From an uncultured Saprospiraceae bacterium (GTDB taxonomy: Bacteria; Bacteroidota; Bacteroidia; Chitinophagales; Saprospiraceae), in contig CALGLU010000059.1 in the NCBI GenBank assembly GCA_937959275.1, positions 1 to 64,000 on the forward strand: a DNA stretch of 64,000 nt, written 5' to 3'. Under the pieces are notes generated by a model. The model was not told the DNA's origin. It made no database searches and worked only from the letters and a program-made list of their open reading frames with translations. Numbering within the stretch: the first letter of the stretch is position 1; the number at the start of each line of letters is the position of its first letter. This document shows, piece by piece, positions 37,472 through 46,562 of the stretch. Position numbers and translations under genes: made by a program.

Positions 37472-38311
37472 ATGACAATTCAAAACATACCAGAAATTTT
37501 CAACAAACCAAACTCAGAAAAAGTAGATCTGTTTGTTCATGATTTCAAGATGACAGACGATGTTTTTAAAAGCAAAGTAAATTTAAGTCAACACATGTTC
37601 AGTTTTTTGCAAAAAGGTAAAAAGCAGGTTCATTTTGCAGATTCCTCTGTTGCCGTTAATCGTAACCAATCTTTGCTCATAAAAAGAGGCAATTGTTTAT
37701 GGTCAGAATTGCTGGATAGTGATGATATCTATTATTGTAAACTCTTTTTTTTTACTGAAAGTAAGCTCAGAGCCTTTCTGCAAAAACACAGTCAATTCAC
37801 ACCTGGAGAAGAAGAAACGCCCTCCTATTTTGTCATTGAAAATGATGATTATATTCATGCTTATCTCAATTCTTTGTCGACTGTTGACAGTGCCCCTATC
37901 ATATTCATGAAGAACTTGCTTGCTGTTAAATTTGAAGAATTGATGCTTTATTTAATCAATAAATATGGTAAGGCATTTGAAATGTATTTACACTCATTCA
38001 TTACCAAAGAACGCTCTATTTTAAAAAGCGTTGTAGACAGCAATACGTACTCCAATTTAAAAGTAGATGAGATTGCTTTTTTATGTCAAATGAGTTTGTC
38101 AACATTCAAACGAAATTTTAAAAAAGAATACAAAACCTCACCAGGCAAGTGGTTGCAAGACAAACGCCTACGAAAAGCCAAAGAGATCATGAAAGAAGGA
38201 AAATTAAAATCATCTGACATTTACTTGGACTTCGGCTACAATAACTTATCAAATTTTAGTGCCGCCTTTAAAAACAAATTTGGCAAAAGCCCCAATTTAA
38301 TAGATTCTTGA
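37472..38311 (+). CDS. AraC-family transcriptional regulator
   Basis: A 279-aa protein. The C-terminal 95 residues are the double HTH of the AraC family: LKVDEIAFLCQMSLSTFKRNFKKEYKTSPGKWLQDKRLRKAKEIM, then DIYLDFGYNNLSNFSAAFKNKFGKSPN. The N-terminal part is a cupin-like sensing domain similar to ExsA-type regulators (HMFSFLQKGKKQVHFADSSVAVNRNQSLLIKRG). It precedes the GlcG/HbpS gene by 113 bp on the same strand and may control it. Ligand unknown. Confidence 0.9.
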   Translation: MTIQNIPEIFNKPNSEKVDLFVHDFKMTDDVFKSKVNLSQHMFSFLQKGKKQVHFADSSVAVNRNQSLLIKRGNCLWSELLDSDDIYYCKLFFFTESKLRAFLQKHSQFTPGEEETPSYFVIENDDYIHAYLNSLSTVDSAPIIFMKNLLAVKFEELMLYLINKYGKAFEMYLHSFITKERSILKSVVDSNTYSNLKVDEIAFLCQMSLSTFKRNFKKEYKTSPGKWLQDKRLRKAKEIMKEGKLKSSDIYLDFGYNNLSNFSAAFKNKFGKSPNLIDS

Positions 38312-38424
38312 ATTTGACCTGTATTCATAAGCGATTGACCTGTATCCGTAACTTGAAAAAGACTATGTTGCCTTAGTCTTGCAGCTGAATAAATTTTAAA
38401 TCACTAAACAATTAAATTGTGAAT

Positions 38425-38814
38425 ATGACTTTAAAGCAAGCAGAGAAAATGATTGCAGCTGCACAGTTAAAATCTGTCGAACTGAATACAAAAATGAACA
38501 TCGCTATTGTTGATGCCGGAGCAAATTTGGTAGCCTTTGCCCGTATGGACAGTGCCTGGTTGGGTTCTCTGGATATATCCATTAAAAAAGCAAAAACGGC
38601 TCGATTTTTTGATATGAATACAGGCGTTATTGGAGAGTTGTCACAGCCTGGCGGTTCACTCTATAATATTGAACACTCAAATGGCGGTCTCATTACATTT
38701 CCCGGTGGCATACCGATCAAGAATGCTAACGATGAGGTTATAGGCGCCATTGGCGTAAGTGGTAGCAGTGTAGAAAACGACCATGCAGTTGCAGAAGCAG
38801 GAGCATCTGTTTAA
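38425..38814 (+). CDS. GlcG/HbpS-family small protein
   Basis: ATG 38425 is chosen over a GTG two codons upstream, giving 129 aa. The whole length matches the GlcG/HbpS fold: [40 protein letters not shown], then [19 protein letters not shown] and [23 protein letters not shown]. Members bind heme or small organic ligands, or accompany glycolate and diol metabolism. It lacks a signal peptide, so it is cytoplasmic. A strong terminator follows, so it ends a short AraC-GlcG unit. Confidence 0.88.
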   Translation: MTLKQAEKMIAAAQLKSVELNTKMNIAIVDAGANLVAFARMDSAWLGSLDISIKKAKTARFFDMNTGVIGELSQPGGSLYNIEHSNGGLITFPGGIPIKNANDEVIGAIGVSGSSVENDHAVAEAGASV

Positions 38815-38850
38815 GTAATCCTTATATAAGGTACTTACAAAATTAATTTT

Positions 38851-38883
38851 AAGGGTAGCTGTCACTTGATAGCTACCCTTTTT
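38851..38883 (+). terminator. Rho-independent terminator
   Basis: AAGGGTAGCT (38851-38860) pairs perfectly with AGCTACCCTT (38871-38880) around a 10-nt loop, followed by TTT. It lies 36 bp after the GlcG/HbpS stop codon. Confidence 0.85.
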
Positions 38884-38960
38884 CTATGTCATTCGGATGA
38901 TATATACTAATGTGAGTACTAATCACTTCAATCCCAAGTATCCCCACTGGATTTGGGTTT

Positions 38961-39330
38961 GTCAAATTCAAGTGCGTTGGGTATACATCCAATACTTTTG
39001 ATACTCTGGATCTCTGATGTTTTCAACGTCAGAGGTATACGATTGAAATTCAATCATATTGATTCGAGGTTGAAAACCCCGAATATCCGTAAAATTCAAA
39101 TGCGTTGGGAATACATCCAATACTTTTGATACTCGCCACAATGGGTGAACTACATCACATACGTTCAGATTTCAACGTCAGAGGTAAACGATTGAAATTC
39201 AATCATATTGATTCGAGGTTGAAAACCCCGAATATCCGTTTGGGTTTCTAAAATTCAAATGCGTTGGGTATACATCCAATACTTTTGATACTCGACACAA
39301 TGGGTGAACAGCATTACATCTGTTCAAATT
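38961..39330. repeat. Interspersed repeat array, three copies of a 45-bp unit with two 53-bp units between
   Basis: The 45-bp unit (TCAAATGCGTTGGGTATACA, then CCAATACTTTTGATACTC) occurs at 38961-39006, 39089-39134 and 39250-39293. Between them, the 53-bp unit with GATTCGAGGTTGAAAACCCC occurs at 39040-39090 and 39189-39241. The 53-bp unit also occurs inverted at 5902-5954. No coding potential is evident. Confidence 0.75.
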
Positions 39331-39534
39331 CTCTCTATAGAATATACATTGGATATCGCCAAATGACTTCTTTCCTACTTGCGTCAATATTAGTGGACCA
39401 CTAGATAGTATGGTGGATTGAATTCTAGGCCTATCATGAGAATGAGTTTTTGCTCGGAGTCATTAATTCTCCCATTTCGCAGAAAATAGAATTATTCTTC
39501 TGCGTAATATAAATTATTTACTATCTTAAATTTT

Positions 39535-39571
39535 GTTAACGTTAACGACGCTATTTTACGTTAACGTTAAC
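39535..39571. promoter_or_regulatory. Twin GTTAACGTTAAC operators upstream of susC
   Basis: Two perfect 12-bp palindromes lie at 39535-39546 and 39560-39571, centre-to-centre 25 bp, about 70 bp before the susC ATG. The central CG and the spacing are like LacI-family operators. No LacI gene is in the window, so the regulator must be encoded elsewhere. Confidence 0.65.
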
Positions 39572-39641
39572 GATGAGCATGAAGAGAGCACAATGAGCTT
39601 CTCTGATTCACTTTTTAATTTTATTATTTAAATAAAGTCGT

Positions 39642-42600
39642 ATGAAAATTATCTATCTACAAAAGATCCGGGGAAGATCTATGCAAACCCTGGGTCTTAT
39701 GATGTTCTTTATACTCGCTCTAAGCTCTCAGAGTTTCGGGCAGTCTAGAACAGTTTCAGGCATACTGACAGATGGCTCTTCAAATGATCCACTGATCGGT
39801 GCCACAATTACAGTGCAAGGCACAACAATCGGAACTATCACAGACATTGATGGTAGCTTCTCGTTAGATGTGCCAAGCAACAATTCTGTCTTACAAGTTT
39901 CTTATGTAGGATATACCCCACAAGAGATTACCGTAGGTAACCAATCCAATTTTAATCTAGCTATGGCACCCGACGCTAAGACACTGGATGAAATTGTTGT
40001 CGTTGGTTATGGTACACAGAGAAAACGAGATGTTACAGCAGCTATTTCTACATTGACAGGAGAGAATATTAATGCTATTCCTGTAGCAAGTAGTGTTGAC
40101 GCTATGAAAGGTCAGGTAGCCGGTGTTGATGTCCAAGCTACTGGTGGTAGACCAGGCCAAAATCCCTCAGTTCAAATCAGAGGGCGTCGTTCGATAGGCG
40201 CATCTAATGATCCACTTTATGTGATTGACGGTATTCCTCAAACAAGTAGTGCTGGTGAAGGCGCCATATTTGATATCAATCCACAGGATATCAAATCCAT
40301 GGAAGTACTAAAAGATGCAGCAGCAACTGCCATCTATGGTTCTAGAGGTGCAAATGGTGTCATCTTGATCACTACAAACAGAGGAGCGGAAGGCAAAACT
40401 ACCGTTACTTATGACGCATTTTATGGCACGACAACACCGACAAGCACGGTGGACATGATGAATGGAGAAGAGTTCGCAGCCATGAAAAGAGAATCAAGAA
40501 GACGTGATGCAAACGGTCAAGTGGCATACGATGGTACCATTGTTGGCGATGCACAGATTTTTGAAGATGCTGTAGAAATTGAATCGATTGCACAAAACCG
40601 AACAACTGATTATCAGGATTTGGTATTTGGTAGTGGTTGGAAGACAAATCATCAATTATCTGTAAATGGTGGTACAGCCAAAACCCAGTTTAACTTCTCA
40701 TTAGGCTATTTTAATGAGCAGGGCTTTATCAGCAATATGGACTTTAATCGAATCACTGGTAGAATCAATTTGGATCATCAGATCAGTGATATATTCAAAA
40801 CTGGAATTTCATTTTTAGCTACAAATTCAACCACAAACTGGGGTTCGAATGCAACGATGCAAGAGTCATTGGCAAATAATCCTTTGGGGGTTCCTTTTGA
40901 TGCAGAAGGCAACCTTAGATTCTTACCGACGAACGATGGTATCCGTACCAATCCTTTAAATGAATTGGTCGAAAATGCCTATGTGGATGAAAGACGAGCG
41001 ACTAGACTATTTGCTCCTATTTATGTAAATGTCGATTTAGGTTCTGTTGTAGAAGGTCTTGATTTTAGATCTACCTTTGGACCAGATATTAGAATTAGAA
41101 GAAGAGGAGAATTTAGAGCGAGCTTAACAAATGACAATAGAGGCGGTCCAGCAGATGCAGAAATAGAAAATGGCACTGATATAGGGTATACGCTAGAAAA
41201 CTTACTTTCATATGGTAGAGAAATAGGAGGAGGCAATTTAAAAGTGACATTGCTACAAAGTATCCAGAAACTAACAGATGAATTTTCAAAAGCTGAGGTG
41301 TTGAATCTCCCTTATGAATCTCAGCTATTTTACAATATCGGTACTGCGGAAGTCAAGGGTAATTTATCCTCTGGTTTAGAAGAGTGGCAGTTGTCATCTT
41401 TCATGGGCCGAGTCAATTATGACATTGCAGGTAAATATTTATTCCAGGTGTCGCTGAGAGCAGATGGATCTTCCAGACTAGCAGAAGGTAATAAATGGGC
41501 ATATTTCCCAGGCGTTTCATTTGGATGGAGAATCATAGACGAACCATTCATGGCAGATAATAGCTTATTTGATGATTTAAAATTGAGAGCATCGTATGGT
41601 GAAGTGGGTAATACTTCTATAGATCCCTATCAGACCTTGGGAGGATTACAACGTACCACATATGCATTTGGTGATGCAGCCGCGTTTGGATTTGCCTTAC
41701 AAGACATTCCAAATTCTGACTTAGGATGGGAAGTTTCTAAAACTATCGATATCGGGCTTGATTACAGCTTAGGTAATGGTCGATTTAATGGATCCCTTGA
41801 TTGGTATAGTACTAAAACAAGTGATATTCTCTTGGCTAGAAATTTACCTTACACATCAGGTTATCAAAGTGTCTTACAAAACATTGGTTCTACAGCATCC
41901 AGTGGACTTGAGTTTAATATTAATGCGGGTGTGGTCAGTAATCCTAGTGGATTCAATTGGGATCTTGGTTTTAATATAGCTGGTTACAAAGAAGAGATTA
42001 CAGATTTAGCATTAAAGGATGCAGATGGGAATTCATTGGATGATGTTGGAAATGGTTGGTTTATTGGCTCACCAATCCAAGTTTGGTATGACTACGAATT
42101 TGAGGGCATCTATCAATCGAATGAAGTTGACCTTGCCTCATCCAGAGAAGACAAACAACCAGGAGAAATTAAACTGATAGACCAAGATGGAGATGGTGTT
42201 ATAACTCCAGATGATAGAAAAATTTTAGGATCTGATGTGCCAGATTTTTACGGTGGAATTAGAAATAGCTTTTCTTATAAAGGCTTTGATTTAAACGCCT
42301 ATATCTATTTCAGACAAGGTCATATGATCAGATCGCGTTTCCATGACAGTAACAATAGTTTATTTGCTAGATATAACAATCTTGATGTTAACTATTGGAC
42401 AATTGACAATCCGTCGAATGAGGCACCTCGACCGAATGAGAATCAAGAGAGACCAAGAAACGGTAGTACACTGACTTATTTTGATGGTAGTTATATTAAG
42501 TTGCGAAATGTAACTTTAGGATACTCTTTACCAACAAGTATAGTCGAGTCATCTCCATTTTCGAGATTGAGATTTTATGTTTCAGGTGAGAATCTTTGGT

Positions 42601-42707
42601 TCGGCACGAGTTACGAAACATTTGATCCAGAATCAGGTTCGGAGGCTTCATCAAGTGATGTTCCTTCTAATAGATCAGTTATTTTTGGCTTAAAAGCATC
42701 ATTCTAA
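39642..42707 (+). CDS. SusC/RagA-family TonB-linked outer-membrane transporter (second)
   Basis: A 1021-aa protein. The signal peptide region is long (an extra basic stretch before QTLGLMMFFILALSSQSFG) and cleaved near FG-QSRT. A CarboxypepD_reg-like domain lies at about 35-110 (LTDGSSNDPLIGATITVQGTTIGTITDIDGSF). The plug (VVGYGTQRKRDVTAAIS, IRGRRSIGASNDPLYVIDGIP, LKDAAATAIYGSRGANGVILITT) precedes the barrel ending LKASF. It is only distantly similar to the SusC at 21717 and is probably for a different glycan. SusD follows 10 bp downstream. Confidence 0.96.
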   Translation: MKIIYLQKIRGRSMQTLGLMMFFILALSSQSFGQSRTVSGILTDGSSNDPLIGATITVQGTTIGTITDIDGSFSLDVPSNNSVLQVSYVGYTPQEITVGNQSNFNLAMAPDAKTLDEIVVVGYGTQRKRDVTAAISTLTGENINAIPVASSVDAMKGQVAGVDVQATGGRPGQNPSVQIRGRRSIGASNDPLYVIDGIPQTSSAGEGAIFDINPQDIKSMEVLKDAAATAIYGSRGANGVILITTNRGAEGKTTVTYDAFYGTTTPTSTVDMMNGEEFAAMKRESRRRDANGQVAYDGTIVGDAQIFEDAVEIESIAQNRTTDYQDLVFGSGWKTNHQLSVNGGTAKTQFNFSLGYFNEQGFISNMDFNRITGRINLDHQISDIFKTGISFLATNSTTNWGSNATMQESLANNPLGVPFDAEGNLRFLPTNDGIRTNPLNELVENAYVDERRATRLFAPIYVNVDLGSVVEGLDFRSTFGPDIRIRRRGEFRASLTNDNRGGPADAEIENGTDIGYTLENLLSYGREIGGGNLKVTLLQSIQKLTDEFSKAEVLNLPYESQLFYNIGTAEVKGNLSSGLEEWQLSSFMGRVNYDIAGKYLFQVSLRADGSSRLAEGNKWAYFPGVSFGWRIIDEPFMADNSLFDDLKLRASYGEVGNTSIDPYQTLGGLQRTTYAFGDAAAFGFALQDIPNSDLGWEVSKTIDIGLDYSLGNGRFNGSLDWYSTKTSDILLARNLPYTSGYQSVLQNIGSTASSGLEFNINAGVVSNPSGFNWDLGFNIAGYKEEITDLALKDADGNSLDDVGNGWFIGSPIQVWYDYEFEGIYQSNEVDLASSREDKQPGEIKLIDQDGDGVITPDDRKILGSDVPDFYGGIRNSFSYKGFDLNAYIYFRQGHMIRSRFHDSNNSLFARYNNLDVNYWTIDNPSNEAPRPNENQERPRNGSTLTYFDGSYIKLRNVTLGYSLPTSIVESSPFSRLRFYVSGENLWFGTSYETFDPESGSEASSSDVPSNRSVIFGLKASF

Positions 42708-42717
42708 ATTATTTAAA

Positions 42718-44382
42718 ATGAAAAAAATATTTAATTATACAATATGTCTCTTCATGGTACTGGCATTCAATCAGTCCTGTAGCGACTTCTTAACAGAGAA
42801 CCCAATTGCTGATGTATCCGCAGCATCCTATTATACAACCCCACAAGGTCTAGAAGATGCTGTCAAAGCAACATATGCTGCTAGCAAATCCTATTTTGGG
42901 GTTGAACGTGGTTTTAGCATGAACTCATTTGGTACGGATATTTATAGAGCTGGTGCTGATGGGGGCCATAAAGGAATTAATTTTTATGATGGTCGGCTAA
43001 ATGCATCCGAAAGCTATTTCAGAGATACATGGAGAGATTTTTATCGTGGCATCAATCAAGCCAATGCTGTCATTAATCGGTCGGCTACAATTGAAGGCAT
43101 AAGTGATGCTGATAAAAACGCAAGAATAGCAGAAGTTAGATTCTTGAGAGGCATGTACTATTTTATATTAGTACAGACCTACGGAGATGCTCACTTATCT
43201 TTAGAAGAAACAGAAGGGGTTGAGATTGAGGCAAATCGAACATCTGCAGCTGATATATATGCGCAGGCTATCATTCCTGATTTGGAATTTGCTATTGCTA
43301 ACTTACCCGTAGAGCAGGCTGAATTTGGTAGAGCCACAAAGCCAGCTGCAGAGTTTTTATTGGCAAAGGTCCATATGAGAACATCTTATTCCGGAGGTGG
43401 TTCTGCAGCAACAGCAGAAGCGTTAATGTCTAATGTCATCAATAATTATAATTTTTCTCTACTACCTGATTTCTCTGATTTATGGGTGATTGGAAATGAG
43501 CAAAATTCAGAAATCATATTCTCTATCCAGAACAATAAAGCACAGGTAGATGAAGGCTTAGATGGTAATGGACACAGAGGCCATTTATATTTCCTAATGG
43601 AGTATGATAAGTTTCCAGGCATGACAAGAGATGTGACTAATGGTCGTCCATGGAAGCGATTTAGACCAACTCAATTCTTCCTAGATTTATGGGATAGAAG
43701 TGTTGATGCCCGATATGATAAATCATTTAAGCATGCATGGTTGGCTAACAGTGCAGGTACATTTAACAATGTTCAAACCTTTGGTATCAATGTTAGAACA
43801 TCCACATTTGCTCTTGGTGATACGGCCGTGTTTATTCCTGGACCAGGACAAGATGCTGCTTGGACTAACGACAGGCAAGCTGCTGCTAACTATTGGGTGA
43901 TCACCAATGAAGAGTATACTGAGAAATTATTTCCATCAATGAATAAATGGATCGATGACACGAGACCTAATCGTCAGCACACACAAGGACAAAGAGATTT
44001 CATTTATATGCGATTAGCTGATGCTTATCTCATCAGAGCAGAAGCCAGATTCCAACAAGGGAATATGCAGGGCGCAGCAGATGACTTAAATGTTATCAGA
44101 GAGAGAGGTGCATGGCCAGGTCAAGAAGCGGCTAATATGATCACCGCTGCTGATGTAGATATCGACCTAATCCTAGATGACAGAGCTAAAGAATTAGTGG
44201 GAGAGTGCCACAGATGGAATGATTTAGTCAGAACAGGTAAACTCGTCGAAAGAGTAAGATTATATAATGATGATGCGAAAGGAAATATTCAAGATTTCCA
44301 TACTGTCAGACCAATACCCCAAGATCAAATTGATCGGACTTCAGGAGGTTACGCTCAAAATCCAGGTTACCCTGGTGGTTAG
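42718..44382 (+). CDS. SusD/RagB-family lipoprotein (second)
   Basis: A 554-aa lipoprotein, lipobox NQSC (Cys21). Canonical SusD features are visible: DFLTENPIADVSAASYYTTPQGLEDAVKATYA at the N-terminus, RFLRGMYYFILVQTYGDAHLS for the TPR core, and a C-terminal half with YMRLADAYLIRAEARFQQGNMQGAADDLNVIRERG and ILDDRAKELVGECHRWNDLVRTGKL. It belongs to the classical SusD/RagB branch, unlike the SusD-like_2 type at 24898. It is the glycan-binding lid for the adjacent SusC. Confidence 0.96.
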   Translation: MKKIFNYTICLFMVLAFNQSCSDFLTENPIADVSAASYYTTPQGLEDAVKATYAASKSYFGVERGFSMNSFGTDIYRAGADGGHKGINFYDGRLNASESYFRDTWRDFYRGINQANAVINRSATIEGISDADKNARIAEVRFLRGMYYFILVQTYGDAHLSLEETEGVEIEANRTSAADIYAQAIIPDLEFAIANLPVEQAEFGRATKPAAEFLLAKVHMRTSYSGGGSAATAEALMSNVINNYNFSLLPDFSDLWVIGNEQNSEIIFSIQNNKAQVDEGLDGNGHRGHLYFLMEYDKFPGMTRDVTNGRPWKRFRPTQFFLDLWDRSVDARYDKSFKHAWLANSAGTFNNVQTFGINVRTSTFALGDTAVFIPGPGQDAAWTNDRQAAANYWVITNEEYTEKLFPSMNKWIDDTRPNRQHTQGQRDFIYMRLADAYLIRAEARFQQGNMQGAADDLNVIRERGAWPGQEAANMITAADVDIDLILDDRAKELVGECHRWNDLVRTGKLVERVRLYNDDAKGNIQDFHTVRPIPQDQIDRTSGGYAQNPGYPGG

Positions 44383-44443
44383 TAGTTAGTTAACGTAATC
44401 TAATGAGCGATCAATTTTTTTATAGTTTTTTCATGCTCAAAAT

Positions 44444-44478
44444 AAAGGCCGGACTTCTCCAAGTCCGGTCTTTGTGTT
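44444..44478 (+). terminator. Rho-independent terminator after the second susD
   Basis: AAAGGCCGGACTT (44444-44456) pairs with AAGTCCGGTCTTT (44461-44473), 13 bp with one G-U pair and a CTCC loop. A short U-rich tail (GTGTTTT) follows. Confidence 0.85.
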
Positions 44479-44654
44479 TTGAACTCCCTTTGGTCGCAAT
44501 GTGGGAGCGAAAGCGGACATCCCGTATTGAACGTAAGTGAATGGCGGGGTTGAGTGTTGAATGAAGGAATTAAGGAATTGCGGTACTTCCTTTAGGTAAA
44601 ACCTATTTTTTGACATAAGGTCTTCAGCCTTTCAAATCATATTCATCTCAGGCC

Positions 44655-44759
44655 GTCGTTGGTCTCCGAACCAACGACTCATTCACTTCATAAAAAAATA
44701 CAATTATAAATCTTCTGCTTATTCAAAGCCAAGCCGTCGTTGGTCCCCGAACCAACGAC
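44655..44759. repeat. Two GTCGTTGGT hairpins
   Basis: GTCGTTGGT pairs with ACCAACGAC around a 6-nt loop at 44655-44678 and again at 44736-44759. Both copies are preceded by GCC and followed by TCATTC. They are REP-like. The remaining sequence of 44383-44870 holds the terminator and no gene. Confidence 0.6.
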
Positions 44760-44870
44760 TCATTCCCTTTAAAAAACAGACTATTCTTAAAATCCTTTGC
44801 TCGTTCACATCCGCATCACTATCTTAAATCGATATAAACATATAATCTAACTTATCTTAACTATCCAACT

Positions 44871-45677
44871 TTGAAAAAACTAATCGCATTAGTCCTAACT
44901 GCCTTCTTATTCTGCCAGTGTCAACCCTCGAATAATGAGGGATCAAGCAAACCCGAAATAATACAAGCTGACTATCAGTACTACCAAATGATCACCTATT
45001 CATTTGAAAATACAAAACAAGCAACGACGACAGACGATTACTTAAAATCTGTGTATTTGCCTCATCTCAAAAAATCAGGCATTTCCAATATTGGTGTCTT
45101 CAAATTAATTCAATCTGAAGAGCTTACGGATTTGAAAACCTACGTTCTTATTCCGTTTTCCTCATTGACACAAATCGAAGATATCTATGAGTCAACTGCT
45201 GCCATTCATGAATCTCAACAAGCTAGTCAAGCTTATATCACAGCATCACAAGATGAACCACCCTATCAACGAATGGAGTCAACGATTATGAAAGCATTTG
45301 CAGATATGCCCTTTATGGAAATGCCATCGTTTGATACACCACGATCACAACGAGTCTACGAACTCCGCAGTTATGAATCAGCCAATGAGCGATTGTACCA
45401 TAACAAAGTTGACATGTTTAATGCAGGTGGAGAAGTGACCCTATTTGATCGTCTTGAATTTAATGCTGTCTTTTATGCTGAAGTGATTTCTGGCGCCAAG
45501 ATGCCAAACCTTATCTACATGACGACGTTTTCAAATCAAGAAAGCAGGGATGCACATTGGGATGCGTTTAGAGAAGCGCCAGAGTGGCTGAAGTTAAAGG
45601 CGATGCCGAAATATCAGAAAAATGTATCTCATGCGGATCTGATCTTTTTATATCCGACGGAGTATTCTGATTATTGA
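44871..45677 (+). CDS. NIPSNAP-family lipoprotein
   Basis: A 268-aa protein starting at TTG (the only start that keeps the signal peptide), lipobox LFCQC (Cys17). Two ferredoxin-like NIPSNAP half-domains are recognised: YYQMITYSFENTKQATTTDDYLKSVYLPHLKKSGI in the first, and RVYELRSYESANERLYHNKVDMFNAGGEVTLFDRLEFNAVFYAEVISGAKMPNLIYMTTF in the second, then HWDAFREAPEWLKLKAMPKY. The biochemical role of bacterial exported NIPSNAP proteins is not established. It stands alone upstream of an acetyltransferase gene. Confidence 0.88.
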   Translation: MKKLIALVLTAFLFCQCQPSNNEGSSKPEIIQADYQYYQMITYSFENTKQATTTDDYLKSVYLPHLKKSGISNIGVFKLIQSEELTDLKTYVLIPFSSLTQIEDIYESTAAIHESQQASQAYITASQDEPPYQRMESTIMKAFADMPFMEMPSFDTPRSQRVYELRSYESANERLYHNKVDMFNAGGEVTLFDRLEFNAVFYAEVISGAKMPNLIYMTTFSNQESRDAHWDAFREAPEWLKLKAMPKYQKNVSHADLIFLYPTEYSDY

Positions 45678-45710
45678 TAGTGATTAGCTATTTAAAATCA
45701 TCCAAGCCAC

Positions 45711-46301
45711 ATGTTTAACTTTGAACAAAATTATGTCATCAAAAATCAACGAGTAGAACTAAGTCCATTGGTAGAATCTCATGAAGACTTACTCTATGAT
45801 GCTTCAAACAGTAAAGAAATATGGAGGCATTTTACAGAGGACGGATATGGAAAAGAGAATTTCAAGACATACATATCAAATGCGATTCAAAAAAGAAAAG
45901 ATAAGACAGAATATCCTTTCATCATTAAAGATCTACGAACAAATGAATACGCAGGCATGACTAGAATTTACGATATCAGCAATCATTTAAAAAATGTGAA
46001 AATTGGTCACACTTGGATTGGCGAATATTTTCAAGGCACGAGATTAAATAAGAATTGTAAATATGTGCTTTTCAAATTCCTATTTGACCAACTAAACATG
46101 AAAAGAATTGGGTTTGGTGCAAGTGCAGAAAACACAAAAAGTATAAAAGCCATGGAAAGCGTTGGATGTCATAAAGAAGGAATTCTTCGCAGTTTCTTAC
46201 CAAGTACAGATGGTGATGTACGAATCGATGTTGTCCTATTGAGTATTTTATATGAAGAGTGGGATAATAGGGTTAGAAGCGGATTAATTGGTGCATTGTG
46301 A
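45711..46301 (+). CDS. GNAT-family N-acetyltransferase (RimJ/RimL-like)
   Basis: A 196-aa cytoplasmic enzyme of the RimJ/RimL type. The N-terminal strand VELSPLVESHEDLLYDA, the core KIGHTWIGEYFQGTRLNKNCKYVLFKFLFDQLNMKRIGFGASAENTKSIKAMESVGCHKEGILR with the Q/GxxG-like acetyl-CoA loop (FQGTRLN), and the C-terminal DVVLLSILYEEW are typical. It would transfer acetyl to an amine or peptide N-terminus; the substrate is unknown. It is convergent with the SulP gene. The 261-bp gap contains short CAACATTCAACACT repeats. Confidence 0.88.
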   Translation: MFNFEQNYVIKNQRVELSPLVESHEDLLYDASNSKEIWRHFTEDGYGKENFKTYISNAIQKRKDKTEYPFIIKDLRTNEYAGMTRIYDISNHLKNVKIGHTWIGEYFQGTRLNKNCKYVLFKFLFDQLNMKRIGFGASAENTKSIKAMESVGCHKEGILRSFLPSTDGDVRIDVVLLSILYEEWDNRVRSGLIGAL

Positions 46302-46562
46302 TTGGTTGATTCGTTGTTTGGTTGTTTTTAGAGTATCAATCGTATTACTCTGAAGTTGAAAACTTCAGAGAACCGGTAGTGCTCCCTTTGGTCGCAATGT
46401 TGAGTTTTGAATGGAATAAACCTGTACGACCTTTGGCAGGTGTTGATTCAAACATTGTGGAGCATTGTGATTTCTCAATTATAGTTGCACACTAAAAATT
46501 ACTTAGTATCCACCCACTCAACATTCAACACTCAACATTCAACACTGGCGACCAACGGGAGC

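Noticed and set aside
38961-39330. Repeat array as a CRISPR
   Set aside because: The repeats are 45 bp and the spacers between them contain another shared repeat rather than unique sequences; no cas genes are present.
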